Of a stretch of 64,000 nucleotides of DNA, positions 1-8,330 are shown one piece after another. The stretch comes from Clostridia bacterium (GTDB lineage Bacteria; Bacillota; Clostridia; Lachnospirales; Lachnospiraceae). Position 1 is the stretch's first letter. Each line of letters starts with the position of its first letter. The stretch spans positions 682,001-746,000 of the forward strand of contig CAJTAT010000001.1 in assembly GCA_910574475.1 (NCBI GenBank), read 5' to 3'. The translations under genes were made by a program, and so were the position numbers. Below the pieces are notes generated by a model. It was not told the origin of the DNA. It made no database searches and saw nothing but the letters and a program-made list of their open reading frames with translations.

Positions 1-636
1 AGAAGTAGAATCAATCACAACATCAGCTCCATTCAGAACAGCTAATGTACGTTTACTCTGCAATGGCTCACTCACTGCTAAAATAGAGGGAAGCTTCCTT
101 CTGGCAAGCTGTACAAGAATCTGCCCGGAGCTTCCTGCCCCAAGAATCAGGATTCTCTGTCCAGGCAAAACAGATAATCGTTCCATACATCTTACGCACG
201 TAAGCACCAGCCATGTAAGGCTACCCTGCTGTGGTGTAATCTCTTGGGGAATCCGAAAGAGTCGCCTGTGATTCAAGCTAACATACTCTGCCAACAGCCC
301 ATTGCTGAACATTTCCCTGCAAAGATTCCATTTTCCTGCCCTGCAAGCAGGGCAGGAGCCACAGGGTATAAAAGGCGAAGCAGCCACATGATCTCCAACC
401 TGCAGCCCCGTCCTTGCGCTGTATGCCCCAAGTTGTACAATTTCACCTGATATTTCATGGAACAAGCCATAATCACAATAGGTTTGCCCCTGTTTTCCTA
501 TATAAACATTATAATCATCTGCATTGAGAGCTCCATAGTTAACCCGTATTTTCACATCTTCATCAGACTGAATCTCTGGCTCAGGGACTTCCACCAGTTC
601 TATTTGACCCGGATAATATAATTTAGCACATCTCAT
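1..636 (-). CDS. Zinc-binding MDR-family dehydrogenase, C-terminus beyond the window
   Basis: Medium-chain dehydrogenase/reductase, cut by the left edge (about 212 N-terminal residues visible). The translation begins MRCAKLYYPGQIELVEVPEP. It carries the structural-zinc cysteine cluster CGSCPACRAGKWNLC (about residues 91-105) and a Rossmann motif ILGAGSSGQ (about 162-170). The usual catalytic-zinc Cys of the G-I-C-G-S-D segment is replaced (ALNADDY), although the following His-Glu pair (LFHEISGEIV) is kept, so the catalytic metal site may be altered. The ATG at 636 overlaps the end of the upstream AraC-type regulator by 14 bp, so translation is probably coupled to it. Substrate (polyol, sugar or alcohol) cannot be told. 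Confidence 0.85.
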   Translation of the reverse strand, partial: MRCAKLYYPGQIELVEVPEPEIQSDEDVKIRVNYGALNADDYNVYIGKQGQTYCDYGLFHEISGEIVQLGAYSARTGLQVGDHVAASPFIPCGSCPACRAGKWNLCREMFSNGLLAEYVSLNHRRLFRIPQEITPQQGSLTWLVLTCVRCMERLSVLPGQRILILGAGSSGQILVQLARRKLPSILAVSEPLQSKRTLAVLNGADVVIDSTS

Positions 637-2187
637 CTGAATTTTGCCCCTCCTCTTGTCTACCCTTTGTTCCTTTTCTGGCAATCATGTAGTCAGAAGG
701 CGTCATTCCAAACTGTCGCCTGAAAATTCGTCCAAAATAATTTGAATCTGAGTAGCCACAATATTCTGCTACCTTTCGGATATCATACACTCCATGATCC
801 ATGTATATACTTGCCCACGCCATTCGAATATCTCTCAGGCTCTCAATCAGACCAAATCCGACCTTTGCTTTATACAGTTTACTTAGGTACGAAGGGGTAA
901 TGTTCAGCTTATCAGCAATCATCTCCATGGACAGGGGATGAAAGAATTCCAAAAGCAATTGTTTTTCTGTCTCCCGGATAATTGGATTTCTTGTTTCATT
1001 AGCCAGGTTTTGTTTTTCAATTACTCTGGTAAACCATATGGAATATTCTTCCAGCTCCTGCTCAATATAATTTTTACCCCCCCCCCGGCAGGCCAGGCGA
1101 AGAGTTCTTCCTGTGCCGGCAACTTCCAAGTATCTAACACCACTTTCACAGCCTGGCACAATAGAGAACGTGCATACTTCAGCAGTTCAAAAGACACTGA
1201 AGTCTTCAAAAGATGTAGATATAATTCCTGCAAATTCTGCTGGAGTACTACCAAATCGCATGCAGCCATACTGTTATAGATATTCCAAACCATTTCCCAC
1301 AACTGTTTATTTGAAACATGATGCTTAAAGTGCTGGATGCTGGACAGAGATAAAAGGGGTAACTCCCTACAGAAAAATCGGTATCGTTCCAATTCACACA
1401 ACTTTTGATATTGTGTTTCCAGGCCTTCTTTATCTGTCTGGTAGCAAATAGAAAAATATGCACCGCCCAACACGATCTCTTTGACTGAGCGCAAAAGAGC
1501 CTGGGCTAAATTATGAATAAGTTCTACCCTGCTATATGTAGAATAGCTTTCTACCAAATTAATCAAAATACAGTAATTTCCATCTTCTCCTCTATACCAT
1601 TTTCCTTGAAAAGGGTGACAAATCTGCACTTTAAAAGCGTGAATAATCTGCTCGAGCACAACAAAAGGTTGCTTCTTCTCCTCTATGACAAGACGCATTA
1701 AACAAACTTCTCTCCCACTCATATTGCCTGTTAAATCCCTTAAAAATACAGATGCCGGCACTTTCTGTCTGTTAATCGCTTTATCATCTTGCTCTTGCCC
1801 TTCCAATGCATGAAATCTGTCAGAAGCCTCTCTCAAAGCTCTGGCCAAAGTATGGGCAGATAAAGCTTTCCAGTTTATAACTTGTATATCTTCACTTTTA
1901 CAAAATAACTTCTTTTCACGAATCTGAGCTGCGGATTCTCCCAGTAGCAATATCACCTGCGTTGGCAGATACATACGCCTGATATACTTTAAGTACTCTT
2001 GGGCGTCCATCCATCCTACTTCACAATGCAAGATCAAAATGTCCGGGCGCAGATTTCCTAAATGTTCAAAGCCTGAAATCGCATTAAATTCCATGAGCAG
2101 TTTGCAATTTTGTTCTTTCCAGTCTACCAGATTTTTTACATATAAAGAATTAAAATAACTTCCTAATACCAACAAAACATTAAGCAT
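623..2187 (-). pseudogene. AraC-type response-regulator-like activator, frame broken at a G10 tract (possibly phase-variable)
   Basis: Two overlapping frames make one YesN-like regulator. Frame one (from ATG 2187, 388 codons) starts with a receiver-like fold (MLNVLLVLGSYF; LRPDILILHCEVGWMDAQEY), in which the acidic pair and the phosphoacceptor Asp are missing, followed by a long linker. Frame two (ending at 623) carries the paired AraC helix-turn-helix (MIADKLNITPSYLSKLYKAK; VAEYCGYSDSNYFGRIFRR). The frames join exactly at ten consecutive G (1077-1086). As read, frame one runs on to a stop at 1021 and loses the DNA-binding domain. A tract of 8 or 11 G would restore a protein of about 520 residues. 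Both halves are otherwise intact, which favours a contingency tract or an assembly error over old decay. Confidence 0.8.
1077..1086 (-). repeat. G10 homopolymer (C10 on the plus strand) inside the AraC-type regulator
   Basis: Ten uninterrupted G on the coding strand, beginning at codon position 1 of the upstream frame. The count is 1 modulo 3, and the two halves of the regulator need 2 modulo 3. It is the longest G/C homopolymer I see in the window and sits precisely at the frame junction. Confidence 0.9.
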
Positions 2188-2237
2188 CTCCAGTCCCCAC
2201 TTTCTTTATTGAGGCAAATCTTTTCATAATATGTTTT

Positions 2238-2266
2238 ATCATAACATCTCCACTCATGGAAAGCAA
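2238..2266 (-). promoter_or_regulatory. Candidate promoter of the AraC-type regulator/dehydrogenase operon
   Basis: On the minus strand TTGCTT (2261-2266) and TATGAT (2238-2243) are separated by 17 nt, about 50 bp upstream of the ATG at 2187. Confidence 0.45.
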
Positions 2267-2397
2267 ACCTTGTCCATAAAACGTCTATTGATTTGGTTTA
2301 TATAAAATTTTTACTATATTTTTTCGAAAATATATGGTATAACAAGAGATGTATTGTATCTCCAGAAGGAGAATAATAACAAGGAGGAAAATTTCAT

Positions 2398-3009
2398 ATG
2401 AAACACACATTCAACACAAAGCAGCTTACACTGCTTGGTCTATTGACCGCAATTTTGTTACTCATGGCTTATACGCCCCTGGGTTATTTGAACATTGGAC
2501 CGCTGGCCATTACGTTCAATATTATTCCCGTGGCCATAGCCGCAATCACTCTGGGACCTGCAGGTGGTGCAATCGCAGGAGCTGTATTTGGACTGACAAG
2601 CTTTCTTCAATGTATCGGCGTCGGGGGCGCAAGCGCCATGGGCGTCATACTCTTTGACATCAATCCCGTTTTAGCATTTATTCAACGCTTTGTGCCGCGT
2701 ATGTTGGACGGTCTTTTGCTTGGATATATTTTTCGGGGAATCCGAAAGGTAAGCAATGTCCATCTGGCCTGTCTGACCACAGGCTTCTGTTCCGCTTTCC
2801 TTAACACACTTTTCTTTATGACTGCTCTCGTTGTACTCTTCGGCAATACAGAGTATATGCAGGAGCTGATAGGCGGACGAAATATTCTGGTCTTTGTCTG
2901 CACTTTTGTGGGAATCAATTCTGTATGTGAAATGATCTCTTCCACAATTATTACAGGAGCTGTGGGATACGCCCTGTTCAAAGCAAAGCTCATCACTCCG
3001 CAGAAATAG
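2398..3009 (+). CDS. ECF transporter S component, probably pantothenate-specific (PanT-like)
   Basis: A 203-residue, very hydrophobic protein with about five to six membrane segments, opening with MKHTFNTKQLTLLGLLTAIL. This is the usual start of energy-coupling-factor S components, whose N-terminal helix contacts the shared T subunit. Glycine/alanine-rich helices such as LGPAGGAIAGAVFG follow. The start has a strong ribosome binding site (AAGGAGG). The next gene, 32 bp downstream, is pantothenate kinase coaX. S components are often encoded beside the enzyme using their vitamin, so pantothenate is the likely substrate (inference). The energising A/A'/T subunits are not in this window. Confidence 0.85.
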   Translation: MKHTFNTKQLTLLGLLTAILLLMAYTPLGYLNIGPLAITFNIIPVAIAAITLGPAGGAIAGAVFGLTSFLQCIGVGGASAMGVILFDINPVLAFIQRFVPRMLDGLLLGYIFRGIRKVSNVHLACLTTGFCSAFLNTLFFMTALVVLFGNTEYMQELIGGRNILVFVCTFVGINSVCEMISSTIITGAVGYALFKAKLITPQK

Positions 3010-3041
3010 GGTTACATATCAGGATATTCGGAGGAAATCAA

Positions 3042-3824
3042 ATGATACTGACCATTGATATTGGCAATACGAATATTGTCATGGGTTGCTTTAAAGATGA
3101 CAAACTGCTCTTTCATGAACGATTTGGGACAAATCATAAAGCTACAAGCCTGGAATATGCCACCATTTTGAAAGAAACCTTTGAGCTGCATCAGCTCCAT
3201 GCTTCTGATATCCATGGCGGTATCATTTCCTCTGTTGTTCCATCCATTACAGATACTGTAAAAGTTGCTGTTGAAAAGTATACGGGCGCCCGAATTTTGG
3301 TGGTTGGACCAGGCGTTAAGACAGGAGTTCATCTGTCTGTGGACGATCCTGCCCAGTTAGGCAGTGATTTAGTGGTAGGTGCTGTCGCCGGAGTACACCG
3401 TTATCCTGTACCTCAAATCTTAATCGACATGGGTACGGCTACCACTGTATCCGTCATTGATAAAAATAAAACTTTTATCGGAAAAATGATCCTGCCGGGA
3501 GTGGCTATCTCTCTGGATGCCCTGACCAGCCGGGCAGCACAGCTTCCCAAGGTTTCTTTAGAGCTTCCCAGAAAGCTAATTGGCAGCAATACCATTGATT
3601 CTATTAAAAGTGGGATCTTATACGGAAGTGCCGGATCCATTGACGGCCTGATTGATCGAATCCAAGAGGAAATGGAAGAAACCTGCACTGTAGTGGCTAC
3701 CGGAGGTCTTGCAAGTGTTATTATACCTTTATGTAGACATGAGATTGCTTTTGAAGATGATCTTCTTCTTCAAGGACTTTTGATTATTTATCAGAAGAAT
3801 CAAAAAAAGAATAATATACATTAG
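3042..3824 (+). CDS. coaX: Type III pantothenate kinase
   Basis: First step of coenzyme A synthesis: ATP-dependent phosphorylation of pantothenate, by the CoaX family of the ASKHA fold. The 260-residue length is normal. Motifs: N-terminal phosphate loop DIGNTNIVMG (about residues 5-14), the pantothenate-site segment around GSDLVVGAVAG (108-118), the second phosphate motif IDMGTATTVSVID (127-139) and the adenosine motif VATGGLA (218-224). The ATG at 3042 follows GGAGG. It probably forms an operon with the PanT-like gene, so uptake and trapping of pantothenate are coupled. It ends just before a strong bidirectional terminator. Confidence 0.95.
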   Translation: MILTIDIGNTNIVMGCFKDDKLLFHERFGTNHKATSLEYATILKETFELHQLHASDIHGGIISSVVPSITDTVKVAVEKYTGARILVVGPGVKTGVHLSVDDPAQLGSDLVVGAVAGVHRYPVPQILIDMGTATTVSVIDKNKTFIGKMILPGVAISLDALTSRAAQLPKVSLELPRKLIGSNTIDSIKSGILYGSAGSIDGLIDRIQEEMEETCTVVATGGLASVIIPLCRHEIAFEDDLLLQGLLIIYQKNQKKNNIH

Positions 3825-3833
3825 AAATGATAA

Positions 3834-3876
3834 AAACGAGGTAATCATTCCTTCTCAAGGAACCATTACCTCGTTT
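3834..3876. terminator. Bidirectional rho-independent terminator between coaX and the 77-residue gene
   Basis: Perfect 12-bp stem AAACGAGGTAAT / ATTACCTCGTTT (3834-3845 with 3865-3876), plus an inner CCTT/AAGG pairing. On the minus strand the stem is followed by TTTTTATCATTT. The convergent genes end at 3824 (+) and 3880 (-). Confidence 0.85.
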
Positions 3877-3879
3877 CAT

Positions 3880-4113
3880 CTAACCATTGATCATGAATGA
3901 AACTAATTTGTCGATATCTTCTTTCTCGTATGCAATGATCTCTAACTCTGGAATCTCACCGTTGGAGAAGATGTTTGCCATAGACACGTACTGGGAAAGT
4001 TTGGACTTCAGATTCAGCCTGTCACCCTCGCCTGTTACTAATTCAACTTTTCCTCCACAGCTGTCTACTACCTGAAAGAATTTCTCGATGTTTGAAATGT
4101 TTTGAACTTTCAT
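3880..4113 (-). CDS. Small conserved protein of unknown function (77 aa)
   Basis: MKVQNISNIEKFFQVVDSCG... is an acidic soluble protein without signal peptide or membrane segment. Its composition (mixed charged helices, a central KLSQYVSMANIF stretch) suggests a small globular alpha/beta fold. I think similar proteins occur widely in Lachnospiraceae, but I cannot assign a function. It is monocistronic: a TATAAT promoter lies just upstream (4137-4142) and a strong terminator directly after the stop. AAAGGAGTG provides the ribosome binding site. Confidence 0.7.
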   Translation of the reverse strand: MKVQNISNIEKFFQVVDSCGGKVELVTGEGDRLNLKSKLSQYVSMANIFSNGEIPELEIIAYEKEDIDKLVSFMING

Positions 4114-4136
4114 CTTTTTTCACTCCTTTCTCCCCC

Positions 4137-4164
4137 ATTATAACCGTAATCTTCCACTTTGCAA
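4137..4164 (-). promoter_or_regulatory. Candidate promoter of the 77-residue gene
   Basis: Minus strand TTGCAA (4159-4164), 16-nt spacer, TATAAT (4137-4142). The ATG is at 4113. Confidence 0.5.
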
Positions 4165-4201
4165 AGAGCTTTTTTTCGTTTTCTGCAATTTTGGTACTTT
4201 T

Positions 4202-5038
4202 TTAGTATTTCCGCAAAATCCGTTTCTCTGTTATCTCTATTTTGCCTTCCTTCAACAGTCTTCCAACCGCTCTCTTAAATGCATTTTTACTAAGATGCAG
4301 CTCTCTCTCTATGATTTCTGCAGAAACCTTGTCATTGAAGGGAAGAACTCCATCGTACTCATCCAATACCTCCAGGACATATGCAGCGTCCTTGTCCATC
4401 TGCAGATAAGCTTTTTCGCGGATGCTGAGATCCAGTTTACCATTCTCTTTTACTCCTGTCACCCGCGCCTCAATCTCATCTCCAATCCTGGCATTTCCAA
4501 AAAACTCTTTCCGGGGAATTAAGCCGGAGTAACGGTTATCCACTGCCACAAAAGCTCCAAACTCCTGGCTAATCTGGTAAATAGTTCCCGTTACCTTGTC
4601 ATCCTTTTTATAAGGTGTATCCATCTCCAAATATTCATAGACATTCATGGTAGCGCAGAGTCTTTCACTCTTATCCACATAGAGAGCCACCAGTACCTGC
4701 TCCCCCTCATGGACACGGCGTGTCTGCTCCCGAAAAGGCAGCAGCAGATCCTTTTCCAGGCCCCAGTCCAAAAAGGCTCCTATCTTTCCCACCTGAGCCA
4801 CCTCTAAGACAGCCACCTTCCCCAGCTCAATCTTGGGCTCATGAGTGGTGGAAATCAGACGATCCTTTGAATCCTTGTAGATAAATACAGCGAGCCTATC
4901 TCCTACATTCGTCCACTCCGGCACTTGCTTTTTAGGGAGCAGGACACGCTCTTCTCCTCCTTCCTCCTCAGCCAAATATACGCCAAATTCTACTTTTTTT
5001 ATAATTGTCAATGTTTGCTTTTTACCTAATTCAATCAA
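4202..5038 (-). CDS. cvfB: CvfB-family S1 RNA-binding protein (YitL-like)
   Basis: CvfB proteins are RNA-binding proteins with S1 domains and a C-terminal winged helix; in Staphylococcus aureus CvfB affects virulence gene expression. Here three S1-like barrels are visible (VEFGVYLAEEE; QVGKIGAFLDWGLEKDLLLP; QEFGAFVAVDNRYSGLIP), then the winged helix (LHLSKNAFKRAVGRLLKEGK) near the C-terminus. I place the start at the TTG at 5038 (MIELGKKQTLTIIKK...), with GGAGG ten bases upstream. An in-frame ATG at 5095 would overlap the creatininase gene and lies beyond the family's usual N-terminus. Length about 278 residues. Confidence 0.85.
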   Translation of the reverse strand: MIELGKKQTLTIIKKVEFGVYLAEEEGGEERVLLPKKQVPEWTNVGDRLAVFIYKDSKDRLISTTHEPKIELGKVAVLEVAQVGKIGAFLDWGLEKDLLLPFREQTRRVHEGEQVLVALYVDKSERLCATMNVYEYLEMDTPYKKDDKVTGTIYQISQEFGAFVAVDNRYSGLIPRKEFFGNARIGDEIEARVTGVKENGKLDLSIREKAYLQMDKDAAYVLEVLDEYDGVLPFNDKVSAEIIERELHLSKNAFKRAVGRLLKEGKIEITEKRILRKY

Positions 5039-5076
5039 GTCTTTCCGTCCTCCATGTTTTTTGTAACATGCCTGAG

Positions 5077-5820
5077 TTATCCGTGGTATTTCCACCCTTT
5101 TTCATCAAGCTCTTTCAAAACTTTGACCACATGTTCTACGATAGCGTCATTCATCATTTTACCCTTTTGGGCAGTAGCTTTCGTTGCGTCTCCTGTCTGT
5201 GCTGTATTTGTTAATTCTGAGAAATCCCACTTAATCTCCACTTCATCTGGAAGATCTGGTATCACACATGTGGCAAGCTCTGGCTCACACCAGTCAGGGA
5301 AGAGATGGTATGCAATGGAGGTTTCGCCTTCTCCGGCATGTCCAAGCCCGCCCCATACTTCAAAGGTATCCTTCGGAAGAAGATTACCTGCAGCTACCCA
5401 CCATTGTGTCAGAGAAGCAATCTGAACCTCTGGGTATACTTCTTTGATCTTTCTGGAAGCAATTTCAATCGGAGCAATATTTCCGTCGTGCCCGTTCATC
5501 AGGAAAATCCGCGTGATTCCATTGCGGATTACAGATTCCACTATATCATAGATAACGGCGATTGTTGTGTCATAGCTCAGAGTCAGGGAAAATGGGAAAG
5601 AATCGTAGTGCGCGCTGTAACCTACCGTTACAGGAGGTAATACCAACATTCCTTCCACCTGATCTGCAATTTGTTTTGACAGTTTATAGGAAACCAATGT
5701 GTCGCAGCCCTCAGCCACATGTGCGCCGTGAGCTTCACAAGAGCCGATAGCCAGGATTGCTTTTGTAAAATTCCCCTCTTTTACCTGATGTGCAGTCATT
5801 TTCCAAAGTTCATTCATCAT
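5077..5820 (-). CDS. Creatininase-family amidohydrolase
   Basis: Member of the creatininase/creatinine amidohydrolase superfamily, metal-dependent hydrolases of cyclic or linear amides. Metal-ligand motifs are present: GSCEAHGAHVAEGCDT (about residues 26-41), NGHDGN (usually NGHGGN, about 108-113) and GHAGEGETS (about 161-169). AAAGGAAG fits a start at 5820 or 5817 better than the first ATG at 5826. It lies directly downstream of a GntR regulator and divergent from an NCS1 permease and asparaginase, so a role in use of an imported amide (creatinine-like or another N-heterocycle) is inferred. The family also includes enzymes acting on formamidopyrimidines and mycofactocin precursors, so substrate is open. 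Confidence 0.85.
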   Translation of the reverse strand: MMNELWKMTAHQVKEGNFTKAILAIGSCEAHGAHVAEGCDTLVSYKLSKQIADQVEGMLVLPPVTVGYSAHYDSFPFSLTLSYDTTIAVIYDIVESVIRNGITRIFLMNGHDGNIAPIEIASRKIKEVYPEVQIASLTQWWVAAGNLLPKDTFEVWGGLGHAGEGETSIAYHLFPDWCEPELATCVIPDLPDEVEIKWDFSELTNTAQTGDATKATAQKGKMMNDAIVEHVVKVLKELDEKGWKYHG

Positions 5821-5850
5821 ATACATTCTTCCTTTCTTAAAAGAGTGACG

Positions 5851-6492
5851 TCAATGTAAATACAGACGTTTTTCTACAACCTGAATCTGATCAATCGTAA
5901 TCCGTTTGGCCTGCTCCAAATCACGCTTTTTCAGCGCTTCTACCATTTGAATATGCATTTCCAGGGACTTTTCCAAATTTGTACGTCCGTCCATGGCAAG
6001 GTCTCGCCACAATTGGTTCAATACACCCTGCAGTGCTGAAATCAAATAGGTATTTTTGGAAAGCTGCGCAATGGATAGATGAAAATTTACATTAAGGTCA
6101 TTATAACGATTATAAAAGTCTTCGTCATTGACATCAATTCGTTTATGCGCTAGTTTATCAATTTGATCTAATTCTGAGTCGGAGGCATAACGTATAGCCC
6201 ATTCAACGGCGCCACATTCCAGAATACTACGGAAATAGCAGAGATTCGACAGTTCTGTAAAAGAAAGCTGTTTGATAATATATCCCTTGCGTGGAATTTT
6301 TACCAGCAGTCCATCCTGGCACAAGTAATTTAAAGCCTCCCTGGCAGGAGTCTTACTAACTTTAAATTTCTGTGAAATCTCAGATTCTGTAATAAATTGG
6401 CCGGATTCATAGACACAGTTTGTGATATCCTCCCGAAGTTTTTCCAGAACAGCAACTGTCCTGGAAGTTTCTGCAGTGATAGTACGGTTCAT
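5851..6492 (-). CDS. GntR/FadR-family transcriptional regulator with FCD ligand domain
   Basis: 213 residues. The N-terminal winged helix-turn-helix (residues about 15-75) has ITESEISQKFKVSKTPAREALNYL. The C-terminal FCD all-helical ligand domain shows RSILECGAVEWAIRY and the likely metal/ligand histidines in FHLSIAQL and MHIQMVEAL. GGGAG precedes the ATG. It is transcribed with the creatininase gene and divergent from the permease, the usual layout for local control. A perfect palindrome TGATATATCA just downstream of the permease -10 is a candidate operator. The effector is unknown. Confidence 0.9.
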   Translation of the reverse strand: MNRTITAETSRTVAVLEKLREDITNCVYESGQFITESEISQKFKVSKTPAREALNYLCQDGLLVKIPRKGYIIKQLSFTELSNLCYFRSILECGAVEWAIRYASDSELDQIDKLAHKRIDVNDEDFYNRYNDLNVNFHLSIAQLSKNTYLISALQGVLNQLWRDLAMDGRTNLEKSLEMHIQMVEALKKRDLEQAKRITIDQIQVVEKRLYLH

Positions 6493-6541
6493 ATTTTTCT
6501 CCCTGAAACGATATATGGCATGCGATGTTTGAGCTATTTTT

Positions 6542-6570
6542 ATTATATCTGTCCTATTTTAAAGATACAA
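6542..6570 (-). promoter_or_regulatory. Candidate promoter of the GntR-creatininase operon
   Basis: Minus strand TTGTAT (6565-6570), 17-nt spacer, TATAAT (6542-6547), about 50 bp upstream of the ATG at 6492. Confidence 0.5.
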
Positions 6571-6645
6571 TACTGCAATATTCACAAAATATATCTCGAG
6601 CAATTCAATAAGAATTTGACAATTTGCTGAAAATATTTATTTTTA

Positions 6646-6674
6646 TTGACATTTATTTTGTGAAATATTACAAT
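6646..6674 (+). promoter_or_regulatory. Promoter of the NCS1 permease-asparaginase operon
   Basis: TTGACA (6646-6651), 17-nt spacer, TACAAT (6669-6674). The untranslated leader to the ATG at 6836 is about 155 nt. Confidence 0.65.
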
Positions 6675-6685
6675 TAAAATATCAG

Positions 6686-6695
6686 TGATATATCA
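6686..6695. promoter_or_regulatory. Palindrome, candidate GntR-family operator
   Basis: Perfect 10-bp palindrome TGATATATCA located about +6 to +15 relative to the inferred start of the permease transcript. The role is inferred from position only. Confidence 0.35.
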
Positions 6696-6835
6696 TAGGT
6701 GTTTCTTATAGATATTTAGACTGATTGTGCTCTTGCTACAGAAAGGGTATGTGGTATTTTAAAGAAGCGATGGGATGAATGAATATTAGGAAAGCAGTTT
6801 GGGAATATCTGCTTTCCGGTTAGGAGGTATCAGGA

Positions 6836-8269
6836 ATGAGTCAGGTTGAAGAGAAAAAAATGGTTACCGAAACCGCTGGACAGGATGATGAATTCATGTT
6901 GGAAGCAGTGCCTATGTCGAAACGGCGTTCTACGCGCAGTCAGATTATGGTGTGGATTGGATTTGGATATGCAGTAACCGGCCTTATTGTGGGAGGAACC
7001 CTGGGAGGATATGGAAGCAGTGGCGGTCTGCCGCCCATGCAGGCATTTTTAGCGATCGTTCTTGGTATGGGTTCCCTGTTTCTTATTACTTCATTTCTGG
7101 GAATCGCGGCTCAAAAGACAGGACTGAATCTTTCTCTGCTGTCCCGCTATTCATATGGAAGTAAAGGTTTTGTCATTCCCATGATTGTTATGGCTTTACT
7201 GACGCTTGGGTGGTTTGCAAGTATTTTGGGTATGATAGGCGATATTTGGGGTGCATTTATTGGCAATCCTACAGGGGTTATTATATTTAATCCGGCAAAT
7301 TTTGGATTCGAAGGAATTGCCCCAATTACCCTGGAAGTATTTCTTCTTTGCATTATTTGGGGAATTGTGTTTACAATCACGGCGATCAAAGGAATGGGAG
7401 CCATCGAAAAAATTGCAGATATCTGTGCTCCTCTCATTTTGATTGTGGCTATCGTGGTGGGTGTTATTTTTATTGTTCAGGGTGGGGGCGTCTCCACATT
7501 TTTGAGTAAGGCGTCAACACTTGAAGGCTTAGGCCTTGGAAACGGAATCACAGCAGTTGTGGGAAGCTGGATCGCCGGCGCCGTTATGGGCGTAGATTTG
7601 TTCCGCTTTAACAAAAATGTAAAAGCTGTGTTCTGGTGCGCCGCATCCTGCTTTATTTTCACAAATCCTATTCTCAATGTGGTCGGATATATCGGTACCG
7701 TACATATGGGAAATTACAATTATGTAATCTGGATGCTGGGTGTAAATCTGTTTGCAGCGCTGTTAGGTGTGTTTGTATGGACAACTGCGCTTTGGACCAC
7801 AGACAACAGTGAACTCTACTGTAACGCTCTTTATACCGGCCCGTCTCTGGACGCGTTTGAAATTCATATAAGCAGAAAAAAACTGGTTGCGTTCTGTGGT
7901 ATTTTAGGAACACTTTTAGGAGCTCTGGCATTTTATCAGTTATTCTTTGCTGATTTTATTAACGTACTTGGCTCTATGGCACCACCGTTGTGCGCACCTA
8001 TTCTGGCAGATTATTTTGTCATTGGAAAGCAAAAGAATAAAAAATACAGCGCTGAGCTTTTAAATAAGCATCCTGCAATGCGCTGGGCAGGAGTCATTTC
8101 GTTTGTGATCGGTGCGATTTTAGGGTATTTATTCCAGTATGTTGTTCCGTTGCCTTATGGACTTCCAGCAGGTCTGTTTGCAATGGTTGTATCCTTTGTA
8201 ATTTATATTCTGATTTACCGGTTGACTCCAGACGCAAGAATTGATGATGAATTGGTAAAAGAAATTTAA
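6836..8269 (+). CDS. NCS1-family purine-cytosine permease-like transporter
   Basis: 477 residues with about 12 membrane segments after a 35-residue hydrophilic N-terminus. Family signatures include FGYAVTGLIVGGTLGGYG at the first helix, LSRYSYGSKGFVIPMIVMAL (helix 3 region) and the discontinuous-helix glycine pattern. NCS1 (CodB/PucI-type) carriers are Na+- or H+-coupled importers of nucleobases, allantoin, hydantoins and similar N-heterocycles; CodB homologues are also found beside creatinine-degrading enzymes. AGGAGG precedes the ATG. It is the first gene of an operon with an asparaginase and faces the GntR-creatininase operon, which suggests import of an amide-containing heterocycle. Substrate not determinable. 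Confidence 0.9.
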   Translation: MSQVEEKKMVTETAGQDDEFMLEAVPMSKRRSTRSQIMVWIGFGYAVTGLIVGGTLGGYGSSGGLPPMQAFLAIVLGMGSLFLITSFLGIAAQKTGLNLSLLSRYSYGSKGFVIPMIVMALLTLGWFASILGMIGDIWGAFIGNPTGVIIFNPANFGFEGIAPITLEVFLLCIIWGIVFTITAIKGMGAIEKIADICAPLILIVAIVVGVIFIVQGGGVSTFLSKASTLEGLGLGNGITAVVGSWIAGAVMGVDLFRFNKNVKAVFWCAASCFIFTNPILNVVGYIGTVHMGNYNYVIWMLGVNLFAALLGVFVWTTALWTTDNSELYCNALYTGPSLDAFEIHISRKKLVAFCGILGTLLGALAFYQLFFADFINVLGSMAPPLCAPILADYFVIGKQKNKKYSAELLNKHPAMRWAGVISFVIGAILGYLFQYVVPLPYGLPAGLFAMVVSFVIYILIYRLTPDARIDDELVKEI

Positions 8270-8330
8270 TTGTCTCAAAAGAAAGGCCCATAGTTGGAAA
8301 AGCTAATTCTTATCGGCACTGGAGGTAGAA

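Noticed and set aside
5039-5095. Longer start for cvfB at 5095
   Set aside because: It would overlap the creatininase gene and add residues beyond the family N-terminus; the TTG at 5038 has GGAGG.
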